Positions 13,219 to 26,812 of a DNA stretch of 64,000 bases are shown here, piece by piece. Source of the DNA: Caenorhabditis elegans (taxonomy: Eukaryota; Nematoda; Chromadorea; Rhabditida; Rhabditidae). The stretch lies in NCBI RefSeq assembly GCF_000002985.6, contig NC_003284.9, forward strand, positions 7,750,001 to 7,814,000, in the 5' to 3' direction. Each line of letters opens with the position of its first letter. Within the stretch, counting starts at the first letter, position 1. Both the position numbers and the translations under genes were made by a program. The notes under the pieces were generated by a model. It had not been told where the DNA came from. It saw only the letters and a list, made by a program, of their open reading frames with translations, and did no database searches.

Positions 13219-16200
13219 ATGTCGAACCATCACAGTAAAACAAAAAAGACATCAATGCTCGGCCGTGAAGATTACATTTATAGTCATGACATTACAAACA
13301 AAAACAAAAAAGAAAAGCTCAACGGTGCTTCCAAAAACAACGACTACAATCAAGACGACGATGACGAAACGATGAAAAGTAAAATGATGGATTTTTGCGA
13401 CAAAACAACGGCTCATGGAGCAAAACGGGTTCTAATTGCAAGAAATAGTTTTTCAAAACTAATGTGGGGTCTGATCATCTTCTCCTTTTTATTGATGTTT
13501 GCTTATCAAGCCAGCAAGTTGATTTTCAAATTCAGCGCCCACGAAAAAATCACGGATATTTCGGTTGTCCCTAGGAATTTGTATTTAACTTAATTGATGT
13601 GTTTCAGCTAAAATTTGACGACGTAGAGTTTCCAGCAATCACATTTTGCAATCTGAATCCATATAAAAAGAGTCTTGTTATGATGGTTCCATCCATTCGA
13701 GATACGGTATGTTATGTAAAGAACAAAGCGTTCACGGTTGGCTAAAAAATTATAAACATCTAAAAAGAGAACACTAACATTTTTTCATTGCAAAAAACAA
13801 AAATAAAAAGTCAGATTGTTTGTTTTTTCTAGATGGACGTCTACGATAATGCCAAAACACATAGTAAATCTGAAGGAGAAAAGAAAAAACCCAAAGTTTC
13901 CCGCAAACAACATTCTGATGCAAGCCAGCAGATGGTCCGTGAGCTCTTTGCAAAAGAGATTGAAGAAGGAATGGTAGAGCTAAAAAAATCAAACAAAACA
14001 TTACAATCTCAAAACAAATCGGGAAGACGGAGATCTCAGAGATCGGTAATTTATTTTTTAATTTTGGCTCAAGATGTCAGTAATAAATTTATAATAAAAA
14101 AACAATCAGATTGAAAATCGAAGATACGAAGCAATAGAGGCTCATTGTAAATGTGTTGGAAATATTGGCATGGAGTGTATCCGATTCGAATCTCCACCGA
14201 GGGACCCGGTAAGCTGCAACAGCTGGAATTTTGAAATATCTAGTTTTCAGTCGTCCAAATGCATTTGTACCTACGACAGGGACATGGAAGTCGCTTGGCC
14301 ATGCTTCAATATAAGGTAACAATTTATTCAGTTTGTGAGCACACAGTGCACTTCGTCATTTTTTGATAAAAGACCGAAGTTTTTAGAAATCTAAGAAGTT
14401 GCAGTGACGTAGCCTTTTTTTAGCTGAGATTTGACATGTTGATTCCTCAAAGGAGGACTAACGGTTCGGACGATTTTGAACGTATAGCCCCAAAATGAGC
14501 TCAATTGAACGAATTTCGTAATGATACTGCTCAAAAAAAATTTTTTTTTAATTTTTTATGGCGGTTCAAAATTTTGAGAAAATTACACTGATTTTGGCTA
14601 AAATCACAAATTTTTCCCATTTTTCCGTGTCACGTCTGTCCGAAGTTGGTTTTTTTTGGAATTATCGTCCTTTATTACATATATTGGTAATTAATATCAT
14701 TTAATTTCGTCGATTGAGGTACATTTAAAGCCGATAGGTAACCAATTTCGATGATTTTGGGTCACCTATCGGCTTTAAACGTTTTTTAATCGACGAAATT
14801 AAATGAGATAAACTACCAATATATGTAATAAAAGACGATAATTCCAAAAAAATTTATTTCGAACAGATGTGACAATGAAAAATGGGACAAATTCGTGATT
14901 TTAGCCAAAATCAGTGTAATTTTCTCAAAATTTTGAACCGCCATAAAAAATTAAAAAAAAATTTTTTTTGAGCAGTATCATTACGAAATTCGTTCATTTG
15001 AGCTCATTTTGGGTCTATACGTTCAAAATCGTCCGAACCGTTAGTCCTCCTTCAAATGACAATATTTTTTATAACAATTTGTCAATGCAACTACCTGAAT
15101 TTAATTTTTCACTTGGTGAAAACTAAAAACGGTTCATAAATCAACTTTAACCAGTTTAAAACCAAACTTTAAAACATTAAAGTGTGTGGTACGATCACGA
15201 ATGTCCACTTTGTCATGATGATGGATATTGTGAATCTACTCTCCCATCTGGCACAACATCATCAGACAAATGGCCATGTATGTGCAGGAATCGAGGAGAT
15301 ACTAGTGAGCGAGATGACGTGAGTTCTAATTCTGATTTCAGATGTAGGCATAAAAAGTTTTCAAGTTTCAACTAATATAGTTTCAGCCACTTGAACTTAT
15401 TTACGGATTCCGCAAGGTATAGAGTCATAGAGTCAAAAATGCAGCTTGAAACATGCATACTTTTCGTTCGGGTTTTTGAAAATATTTTGTTAATTTTTTT
15501 AGTTGATTACTCATTTGTTTTTTAGATTATTGTTTCAATCCCCACTTCAGTTACTTGAAACGTTTTCTTCTGTCGAAGATTTAGTTTCAACACGGTTTTC
15601 ATCAAAGTTCATTATTTCAACTTATAAGTTATTGCTTTCAGACTCCCTATTGCATTGGTAAAGCCGGTGTGGGTAAAATTGAAATTCGAAAACTTTGGCT
15701 TGAAAACAATATGACAACAACATCAACAACTACTACAACAACCACAACCCCACCACCAAGTAAGGTCGTTTGATAGACTATTCAAAAAACTTATAGTCTT
15801 TGTTTTTAATTCACATAACAGCATTTACATTTGCTATTACATTTGTTAAATAATATTTGCATGGTTATTATAAATTCACTCACTCAGCTAGTCATAAGAT
15901 TACCACAAAAGCTGCACGTTTCTATCATTTTTGGCACTTCTTACAGCAACGACCTCCACAACTACAACTACCACAACGACACCTCCTCCCACGACCACTG
16001 GTAAGTTGTGATAGTTTACAAAAATAAATTAGGCTTGCACTTTTTGTACATTTTGCATAGCTTTTCCACTTCTCTAACTTTACCAGTTTCTACTTCTACT
16101 TCTACCACTTCAACCACAACTACGACTACTACAACGACAACACCACGACCTACAACAACAGAAAAAACTACTACTACCCCAAGACCAACGACTTCAACAA

Positions 16201-19200
16201 CTTCAACAACCACTACAACACATCCGCCAACTACAACCACCACCCCATATCCAAGTACAGTTTCGATTGCAATGTTACGTTTGTTTCGTTTTTTTTCCAG
16301 TTTTCTTCAGGTTCATAACTTTTTTGGAATCTTTTTGTTAACTGCATGGTTATGTTGTTTTTTTTTAATCTCACATGTTGAATAATTATTATGAAATATT
16401 AACAGATAAAATGTGATTTGCAGTGGTAGGGTTTGGTTTTTCTTTCATAGAAAAAATATTTAACATCATTTACGTTAACTAAATTTTCTTGTGTGCAGTG
16501 GCAAGAACTGTTATGAGTAAATAATCGAAATATTTTCAGCCCGTCCAAACCAAAGAGCAATTGTCAGTAACCCTGAAACTATCAAGGCTATGGGTTTTCA
16601 GGTAAGAAATAAAATTGTGTTACTATTGCGAGATTGATTGTTCAGGGCATGACTGATGGAGTAGCAATGTTAACACGGGCCAAGGAAAACTTAATGTTCA
16701 CAATGGCAGCTTTATCAGATAAACAGAGGATTGCATTGAGTCAATCCAAACATGAATTTATTGAAATGTGTTCATTTAATGGAAAAGAATGTGATATTGA
16801 TGAGTGAGTTAGGAATTATGAATCAATATGATTGCCAAAAAGCATTTTCAGAGATTTCCGGCTTCACGTTGATCCGGAATTCGGAAACTGCTTTACTTTC
16901 AATTATGACGTCAATAACAACTACACAAGTAGCCGAGCTGGTCCGATGTATGGAATTCGTGTCCTTCTATTCGTAAACACATCAGATTATATGTCAACTT
17001 CTGAGTCATCCGGAGTTCGACTGGCCATCCATCCACCAACTGAGTACCCGTTCCCCGACACATTCGGCTATTCTGCGCCAGTTGGTTTTGCAAGTAGTTT
17101 TGGAATCAAAAAGGTGGAAAATTCGATGACGTGAATGTTGCAAAAATTTTAATTTTGTTGCAGAAAGTGATGCAAAGGTTGCCAGCACCATATGGAGAAT
17201 GTGTAGAAACGAAGAAAGTTGTAGACAGAAATTATATTTACGCGGGGTACGATTATCATCCAGAAGGTTGTCATAGAAGTTGCTTCCAAAATGGACTGAT
17301 TGATGATTGTTCGTGTGGAGATCCTCGTTTCCCAGTACCAGAAGGTTATAGACATTGCTCGGCATTTAATGCAACAGCTCGTCAGTGAAAAAAATCAAGT
17401 TTTAATATTGAAAAAAGCCGTTCAGGTACCTGTCTTGAGAAGAACATTGGCTCAGTTGGAGATTTCCATCATATCACTCAAAAAATGGACAAATGCGTGT
17501 GTAAGCAATCATGTGAAGAAATTATTCATGAAGTTACCTTTTCATGCTCCAAATGGCCTTCGGGAGCTACTGACGTATGGTGTTTAATTTTTTCTGAGAA
17601 TTTTTGCTTTTTTTGCTTTAATAAAACACTAATTACAAAACCTTTTAGGCAGACCGTGTAAGTTGGCAGAGAGGATATAAAGCAGTCGGTTCAATGACAT
17701 GTTTTTATTATTCTAACCCTCAGTTCCAATCACTAGATTTTTCCTTTAGAAGTGTTGTTCCTTTATTTGTTAGCAAAGTTTTTTCGTAGAGTATCAATGT
17801 TTTCATTTTGAAAAAAAAAGGTGCATTTGTATATTCTTAATATTAAACTCACACAATTTTCCTTAATCGTAATTCACACTTCTCCCTTCACTTATTAGAT
17901 GTAGTTTTGATTCAGCCACACACACACTGCACTTTTGGTTTACATTTAAGTTTGAAATACAAATGTTTTTGTTTTCAGCTTGGAGACTGTGATGGTATGA
18001 CAGAAAGCGAGTGCGAACAATACTATCGGCTAAATGCGGCAATGATCGAGGTAGATTTTGAGTCTTGTCATGATGTTTCTTCAAAACTTTTTTGCAATGT
18101 CCGACAAGTGGTTGGGCTACCAGCTTCCGTGGCGCAATAGGCAGCGCGTTCGCACAGGTAAGCCGCGACAAGCGAGCGATGACTTGCATGCAGGCCGCGT
18201 GCAAGCGAATGTAGAACCAAAAACACGCGTGTACGCGCTCATCCTTCGCCTGTATTTTGCTTGTTAGCGGCCCATCGTTCGCCTATTATTGACTTGTCTG
18301 TGAGATGAAATCCTTTCGGGATTCGTTCCCCCCGCTAGTAATTTTCGCTTTCTTTTCTTATAATATGACAACAGTAGTTTATTTAAATAATATTTATTTA
18401 ATAAAAATTTTCAAAAAATTAAAAATTTTCGGGATTTTCCCTCGATCCGCTGTCTCTGCTGCACTCGGTTGCTCTGTAGATGAATTTCCGTGGCGTTTTC
18501 GATTGGCTAATCTGAAATTAAATACATTTTGTTTGAGAAATTTGTTTCGTTTGCGAAAAATACAATATGAACTGAAAAGTTAAAGGTGGAGTTAAGAGAT
18601 TTTGCCATGAATGATAGAAAATGGAATGTAATAATCGAAAAACTGTGAAGATTGGATAACGTTTTTTTTTCCAATTTTGCAAAAATAAAAGAAACTTCTG
18701 AATTAAATTTCAATTTCTGCCCAATTGAGTGGTTTAGTTTCGAAATTGTTGCGTTTTCTGGCTTAATTCATCAGCTTTTGTTGATTTTTTCTTTTATATT
18801 CGATTTCTTTCTTCCGAGTTATCAAGTTTTCTTTTCGAAAAAATATGTTTAAAAACTGACAAACGGTATCTAAACTCAATTATTAAGCAAAAAATCAAGA
18901 AAACATATAAATTTAGCCAGAAAACGCAAAGATCTCAAATAAAGTTATTTATTTGCGCGAAAATTTAAATTTAATTCATCCGTTTCTTTTATTTTTGTAA
19001 AATTGAAAACATTATTCAAGTTTTTTCCAATTATTCAAAGTTTTATTCAATCTTTATCGTCTATTTTCTATCTTTGAAACCAAAATCCCACATCGACTCT
19101 ACTCCACCCTTAAACTCCACGAAAATGGAGGTATTTTTGTTTGAACTTTTTAAAAAAATGGATACTTAAAAAAAATTATGTACCTTCGATCCTTTTCGGA

Positions 19201-22200
19201 GTATCCTCGTCTTTCTTATCGATTCGAAAACTTCTCGAATTGTAGTGGTCGTCCATTTGGTCTGCTCCGTCCCAAATGTACATCGACTCATCGATTTGGA
19301 GTCCAGGGCGTAGTCTTCTGATTGATGCTGAAATTATCTGAAGCACATAAGGGAAGCATTATGAAAATTATCGGTTTTTCACATACTTTTTCAAAGAAAC
19401 ATGTATTTCTAAAACGAATTCGTCAATAACCCTCAAATTTTGCTTTTTTTGTGAAAATTTAACTTATCTTTGCTTGATCTTTCCCAGGGGACTTATCGGA
19501 AGAGCATTTTTTTATTGAATAAGATTATGGAATAAGAAACTCACTTTAAATAAGAGTCGATTGAAATTCCGTGGGTTTTTGTCGATTCGGAGCTGGCATC
19601 CGACGCTTCTTGGCGCTAATCGCTCAATTTTCTGAAAAGCTAATATTTGTACGGTCACAATTCACATTTAAAGCTAAAATATTACCGTTTTTTAAAGAAA
19701 TCCTTGAAAACTGAAGCGAATTTCCAATATCGCTGTGTTCATCCATCGTCTCAGCGCTGCTCGACACGGCGGTCGGTGACTGTTCGGCAATCTTAAATTT
19801 TTGAATTATTTTAACATTTATAAGAATTTAAATAATAACAAAGTATAATTTCTTGTGTTAACTTGCGAAAAACAGTTGAAAAATTGAGAAAAAGAACGAA
19901 CATCCGATTTTCATAACAAAAACTTCGATAATTGCGAAAGAATGGCCGAATAGTACGAATTTCATGATAAATATGAGAAAACCAAAAATTATCGACATTT
20001 TTTGTCATGAAAATCGCATAAAATACGAGCGAAATTGTTTTAAAACATTGAAAAAAGATGAGAAAACGGAAAAATCGTTTTAAAAAAAAAATGAAAATGT
20101 AAACAACGCGCACCCCGTAATATCGGAGTATCGTTGCCTCTTTGGCAGCCAAGTCGTAGGGTCGATGCTAAAAGATAGTTCTATACTCTATAATAAGGCA
20201 ACTTGCTTATAAAAATATACAGAAACAATACATTTTAGTTATTCCCACAATTTCAAAGAAGTTTTTGAAAAATTTTTCAAAAAAAGACGTTTTTTCGGTA
20301 GAATTTCCAATTTTGAAATTCGAATCATAAGGGTCCCCCTTATGGCTGAAAAAATTTTTCACCTAAAATATTTTTATAGAAAATTTTTCAAAGAGTGTTT
20401 ATATTTATAGAAAAAGACAAATTTGTTAGTTTCCACAAGTCTGAACATTCATATTACATTTTTAGTCGAACAAACATCTAAATTAGAGTTGATTGACATT
20501 TAACAGTCTTATTTTCAGAGACTTATAACTTGGTTGGCGTTCGAATTAATAAAATGTGGTCAACTAAAGAGTTGTTGACAATAATACAAAGAACATTTTG
20601 TCAGTTGGTATTTTTTTGTTATCTTTAGTGACTGTGGAGATGTGAGCCCCAAAAAATGACCAAAATATTCTAGATCTGTGCTCAGCTATATCTCGGTTCT
20701 CGATAGAGATGAAAAGATGATTACAACTATTAAAATGTTTATTGCTTTAAGCTAAAAAAGGTTGTAGTTGATGACTTTTTGATATATCGTCTCTTGAAAT
20801 TGATACAACCGTTTTAAGACAGGAGGTTTTATTGTTCAGAGCTCCAAGGAAAGTCTGTTTCAGTGATCGAGAGCACCGAATTTGTCAAGAAAATGCATAG
20901 AACCAACATTTAACATATTTTTACAATAACTGATAAATATTTGATAATATTTGAAAAAAATTTTTTTTTGATTTTTTCGAAAAGAAAATTCAAAGAGTCC
21001 CCCAAAGGGTGTGAAAAATTTTTAATTTTTTTTCGAAAATTTGTTTTTGAAAACTGTTCAAAATTTGACTGCATCTTATAAAGAAATGCAAATTTTGTGG
21101 TTTTTGTAGTTTAGATGTTCTGAGTACGACTTCAGATGAGAATCTGAGGTATAGTAGAATTCCTATGCTCAAAAAACGTATTCACTTCAGATGCTTATAT
21201 CTCCGTGGAAAAAAATTTTATGATTAAGTGATTAACTACAAAGTTGTTTATTTCAATTTAGAGAACAATTTTGCAGTTGACCGTTTGTTGCCAAAAAATT
21301 TGTTGGTTCAGATATGAACGGAAAGAGAAGAAGAAAATACAAGCATGAAGGTGCCCAACTTTACACAACTTTATCTCGCCCAACAAATGTTTTGACAAAA
21401 ACCATTTAACTACAAAGTTGTTCTTTAAATTAGGATAAACAACTCTGTAGTTAATCACTTAGTCATAAAAATTTTTTCCACAGAGATATAGGCATCCGAA
21501 GTGAATACGTTTTTTGAACATAGGAATTCTACTATACCTCAGATTCTCATCTGAAGTTGTGCTCTGAACATCCAAACTAAAAAAAACCACAAAATTTGCA
21601 TTTCTTTATAAGATGCAATTAAATTTTGCACAGTTTTCAAAAAAAAATTTCGAAAAAAAATTTAAAATTTTTCATAAGGGACCCTTTGAATTTTCTTTTC
21701 GAAAAAATCAAAAAAAAAAAAATTTTTTCAAATATTATCAAATATTTATTAGTTTGTGTAGAAATATGTCAACTTTGTTGGTTCTATGCATTTTCGTGAC
21801 AAATTCGGTGCTCTCGATCACTGAAACCGGCTTTCCTTGGAGCTCTGAACAATAAAAGCTCCTGTCTTAAAACGGTTGTATCAATTTCTAGAGACGAGAT
21901 ATCAAAAAGTCATCAACTACAACCTTCTCAAGCTTAAAGAAATAAACATTTTGATGTCACTAAAGATAACAAAAAGATGCCAACTGACAAAATGTTTTAT
22001 CTAGGGAATGCGTCTGTACATAGTGCTACTCACAATATTTCCATGTGAGTATTGCATAAAATATCTACAACAAAGACTCAAATACATATTCCCAGAAATC
22101 CTGTTTTTGGGTCATTAGGCTGTAAATGTAAACATTAGAAGAAACATATGAGACGATATGATGTCGTAAAACAATAACGAGAGGAAGGTATTTACAACCT

Positions 22201-23209
22201 ACAGACCCAAAAACATCTCTTATATCTAGAATATATCTGAATTTTGTCTTGTTGTCATAGACATAACCATTCCCAATAAAATATAGACCAAAACGAACTA
22301 TTTTTTGAGAAACGTAGGCATTTGCCGTTATTGAAAACTAGCCCACTACAAAAAATCAAATTAAAAATTTTTCCGAAAAAAATGATTTTCATCAATTTTT
22401 CCATTTCAGTGTTAACATTTCACAAGTCAACAACTTTAGTCATCATTCGCATATTATTCGCATGTTTCCGGTCCGTTCAGTTATCGCTCGCTTATTTTTC
22501 GCCTATCTGCGCATAAAATTTGCAAGACAAAAATTTCACTCATCGCTCACCTATTCTTCGCCTGTGCGCGGCAGTAAACTTGTCGCTCGCTTATTATTCG
22601 CCTGTTAGCGGCCCTTCACCTATTTTTGACCTGTTATTCGCTTATGGCGGCTTACCTGTGCGGCTGTTAACCGAAAGGTTGGTGGTTCGAGCCCACCCGG
22701 GAGCGAAATCTTTTATTGGTGAAAAAACTTAGTCTCCGAGAATTTTGTGAAAAATGTTCTAATTGTAAATGGGTTTTCTCGAATTTTAAAAACTGAGAAC
22801 TGTTATAAAACGGAATGTTTAATACTTTTTTTTTAATTGAAAAGAACTGTTTAAAACATTTTTGAATAAAAACGGCAGAAGTCGACGGTATACTTCTGTA
22901 GATGTTGCATTTAGCCTGATGTCATTATTTTTGCTAAAAATCTTTTTTAAATCAAAGTGGAGAAAACTTTCTGAAAAGTGCTCATAGTATTAAAACATAC
23001 ATAACGACATCACAAAAGAATGACATGTTGCATCTTGCAAAAACAATATTCGTTTTTTTTTTATAAATAGATGTTTAATTTGCACAAATATAACTTTTTT
23101 AAATGTTGAAGTTCAAAACGTTGTTCAAGTTGTTGCGATCTTTATAAACTTGCTTTTAAAATTTTTCATTGGCTGAGCGTGAGACATCAGCTTCCGTGGC
23201 GCAATAGGC

Positions 23210-23241
<32 letters not shown>

Positions 23242-23737
23242 ATTCGAGCCCACCCGGGAGCGAAATATTTTGAGAAAACAGGGAGACCATACCAGAACAT
23301 ATCAGTATGTAACAAACTGTACAAATTTTTTGTTGTGATATTTTTGAAAATAATAACTGTTGTGAAGAACTTCCTAGAAAATGCATATCTAGTGAATTTG
23401 TAAAAACATACGACTTTATACTGTTCACAAAAATTTGTAATTATTTTTAGATGTTTGCTTATAATTTATTTTTGAGGACTATCAAATTCTTTTCATTTTA
23501 AACCAATATTAAGAATTATCTGAAAAATCGGTAATTGGAAGTTATATGGAATTTTAAAAAACATGCGTTTCCAGTTTTCAAATACACATTTGACACTAAA
23601 CTAATAATCATATATGTTTTTGAATGTAATCTCTCGTCAAATTTATTTTTCCCGAAATCCATGAACATTATGCCCACTTGCTTTTAAAATTTTTCATTGA
23701 CTGAGCGTGAGACACCTGCTTCCGTGGCGCAATAGGC

Positions 23738-23773
<36 letters not shown>

Positions 23774-23981
23774 GAGCCCACCCGGGAGCGAAACTTTTAA
23801 TAGTTTTAGTAAACTAGTTCTTCCATTAACTGGGCTCATAAAAAAAAGAAGTTAATGAGTCACTTTCTTTTCTAAAAAAAATATGAATATATATTCCGCG
23901 TATTATTTTAAATGCTTTGATTTTTCGTCAACAAAGATCTTTCTTCGTGTCAAACAAAAAGTTTCGCTCCCGGGTGGGCTC

Positions 23982-24017
<36 letters not shown>

Positions 24018-24675
24018 GCCTATTGCGCCACGGAAGCAGGTGTGTTACGCTTTCTTTCAAACCGAGAAAAACTTTTTACCCTCTTCTATAAAATCTACTC
24101 AAAACTGGATGATTGTGTGTGGCATATGTTAGCAATGACCTCAAACTTCTTTCATCTTGATCATTATGGACAAGATTTGCAATGCTGATGAATGGTCAGT
24201 GATTGAGAGGTCTACACAAAAATGATCGATAAAAAGATAAGAGGGGGAGAGATGAAGATTCTCGCCATACCTAGTGAAAACGAAAACTTACTATGCTATC
24301 TGAAAAATGCGGAAGCTAATTTCATATCTTCCCTTTTGCAGGTATTCTACGAACAACTGAACTACGAACTGCTTCAAGAATCAGAGGCATACGGTTTGGT
24401 TAACTTGATCGCCGATTTTGGAGGACATTTAGGACTTTGGCTAGGTATGAAAGAATGATTTGAGACTAGGAACGAAGGCAATAAATTCAGGATTCTCCGT
24501 AATCACCGTGATGGAAGTTTGTGTTCTGCTTGTTGATATGATTTCCCTTTTCTTTAAAAGTCGGCACGAAGAAAAACTTCTGAGACAGAGCACAAAAAGG
24601 AAAGATGTTCCAGAAGATAAACGGCAAATTACAGTTGGATCAGGGCGAAAGTCAGACGCTTTCGTATCAATATAA
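13219..24675 (+). CDS. deg-1: DEG-1, degenerin/ENaC-type cation channel subunit
   Basis: A trimeric amiloride-sensitive Na+ channel subunit of neuronal plasma membranes; gain-of-function alleles cause neuron swelling and death. Sixteen exons: 13219-13563, 13608-13706, 13833-14045, 14110-14208, 14251-14315, 15183-15318, 15642-15759, 15947-16000, 16540-16601, 16646-16803, 16852-17113, 17164-17380, 17426-17574, 17979-18050, 24342-24444, 24491-24675, totalling 2337 nt (778 aa), the exact published DEG-1 length. Visible: degenerin motif [11 protein letters not shown]1 ([19 protein letters not shown]), FPAITFCN after TM1, Cys-rich loop, Thr-rich linker, FTFNYD, SEAYGL with the 'd' alanine whose enlargement opens the channel, and GLWLG selectivity filter in TM2. 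The first donor (TCG|gttgtc) is poor. Introns 5 and 14 carry mobile elements. A far-upstream alternative N-terminus and a Thr-rich cassette exon suggest isoforms. Confidence 0.95.
14450..15052. mobile_element. 603-bp fold-back (palindromic) element in deg-1 intron 5
   Basis: The left end AAGGAGGACTAACGGTTCGG is the complement of the right end, and the match runs through almost the whole length with a centre near 14750 (paired blocks such as CCGATAGGTAACC/GGTCACCTATCGG). It is flanked on both sides by CA, a possible 2-bp duplication. No coding potential. It is related to the shorter element at 39428-39776. Confidence 0.85.
16087..16254 (+). CDS. deg-1: Candidate Thr-rich cassette exon of deg-1
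   Basis: 168 nt bounded by ttaccag and A|gtacag, open, with phase 1 at both sides, so its inclusion adds 56 codons without shifting the frame. It encodes runs of Thr with Pro, like the two flanking constitutive exons 15642-15759 and 15947-16000. The 778-aa published form equals the exon sum without it. It is probably an alternative exon lengthening the O-glycosylatable extracellular linker; it may be unused. Confidence 0.5.
18123..18152 (+). pseudogene. 5' half of tRNA-Asn(GUU), split by transposon
   Basis: The 30 nt are identical to the first 30 nt of the intact tRNA-Asn copies at 23190 and 23718, stopping inside the anticodon stem where the CACAGG terminus of the 4.5-kb element begins. Confidence 0.93.
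19176..19746 (-). CDS. Possible small gene inside the transposon, unknown function
   Basis: Three minus-strand exons fit in phase: 19686-19746 (from ATG), 19545-19639 and 19176-19337 (to TAA), giving 105 aa. The composition is charged and not low-complexity (for example [17 protein letters not shown] and [15 protein letters not shown]). The open frame also extends upstream to about 19791, so the true start may lie farther out. I recognise no domain. It could be a transposon accessory protein, a captured host fragment or a decayed gene. Splice choices are mine; an alternative acceptor for the second exon puts it out of frame. Confidence 0.45.
20591..21998. repeat. 1.4-kb imperfect palindrome nested in the transposon
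   Basis: The left arm from 20591 (GAACATTTTGTCAGTTGG) is mirrored by the complement ending at 21998, with long matching blocks (AACCGTTTTAAGACAGGAG, AGATTCTCATCTGAAGT-type, GATTAACTACAAAGTTGTT-type) and an unpaired centre at about 21260-21430. The right arm lacks roughly 80 bp that are present in the left. No coding potential. Confidence 0.85.
22661..22705 (+). pseudogene. 3' half of tRNA-Asn(GUU), split by transposon
   Basis: Continues the tRNA from CGGCTGTTAACC (anticodon GTT) to the acceptor end. Joined to 18123-18152 minus the 2-bp duplication, it gives a complete 73-nt tRNA-Asn. It retains a B-box but no A-box. Confidence 0.93.
22706..23189. other. deg-1 intron 14 between tRNA copies
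   Basis: AT-rich, nothing recognisable except the last about 40 bp, which recur upstream of the tRNA at 23718. Confidence 0.5.
23190..23262 (+). tRNA. tRNA-Asn(GUU), variant T-arm
   Basis: 73 nt with paired GCTTCCG/CGGGAGC acceptor stem and GTT anticodon. It differs from the 23718 copy by G to A at the last T-stem base (GGTGA before TTCGAGC), breaking the normally invariant G53-C61 pair. It may be a weakly functional or decaying copy. It lies inside deg-1 intron 14, same strand. Confidence 0.85.
23718..23790 (+). tRNA. tRNA-Asn(GUU)
   Basis: Cloverleaf-consistent 73 nt with anticodon GTT, intact T-arm GGTGGTTCGAGCCCACC. About 40 bp of its 5' flank are almost identical to the flank of the 23190 copy, so the two arose by segmental duplication. 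Confidence 0.95.
23965..24037 (-). tRNA. tRNA-Asn(GUU)
   Basis: Identical in sequence to the 23718 copy but on the opposite strand, about 175 bp away, forming a tail-to-tail pair. It is antisense within deg-1 intron 14. Confidence 0.95.
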
Positions 24676-24970
24676 ATACCAACTCTCTTTTGAACAACTA
24701 TTATATAACGTTAATTTTGAACTGGGTTTCTCAAGATGTAGTATACAATGCTGTAACACGTTTCACCTTCATTCGTTTTTTCCGATCTCTAATTGTATAT
24801 AGTGAGCTTTTTGATTAAAAAAAAAACAAGCCTTAAATTCCGTGTTTAACAGTTGTTTAGCTAATCAAAATTTATCAATTGTGAAATCCCCATGAAAAAA
24901 AAAGCAAAGCAAAAAGGCTGAATAAAATGATATAACAATCGATCAATAAAACTTGGTTAGGAAATATGAT

Positions 24971-26566
<1,596 letters not shown>

Positions 26567-26812
26567 GTTGCTTGAAATTTGGACCCGACGTTTCTTCCTC
26601 TACACCTACAACTTCTTAGCAGGCGATCACTGGCGGAACGGCTGCCTTGAGGCTCGACTGACAACGGACCAAGACAAAAGATGCGACTCAAGACGAATAA
26701 TGGGAGGAGTCACATCTCGGTGCCCCATCACTTATTCATGAGCTCTGCACCACGCACAGCCACCATCATATCTGTTGTAGTGTGTGCGACCATCGCTGCG
26801 CATCATCAACAA

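Larger units (their letters stand above)
18153..22660. mobile_element. 4508-bp DNA transposon, CACAGG...CCTGTG ends, inserted in a tRNA-Asn gene
   Basis: The ends are an exact 14-bp inverted repeat, CACAGGTAAGCCGC, and the tRNA sequence resumes after the right end with a 2-bp CG duplication. Subterminal regions (about 18155-18300 and 22440-22650) are packed with short repeated words such as TTCGCCT, GCGAGCGA and GTTAGCGGCCC. CAC-type termini, subterminal repeats and a 2-bp duplication fit the CACTA/Mirage/Chapaev group; Mirage-type with 2-bp duplication is my best guess. I see no transposase. It contains a 1.4-kb palindrome (20591-21998) and a possible small minus-strand gene (19176-19746). 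It lies in deg-1 intron 14, so it must be spliced out. Confidence 0.85.

Noticed and set aside
16016..16243. Val-rich minus-strand frame
   Set aside because: Antisense of the Thr-rich repeats of deg-1.
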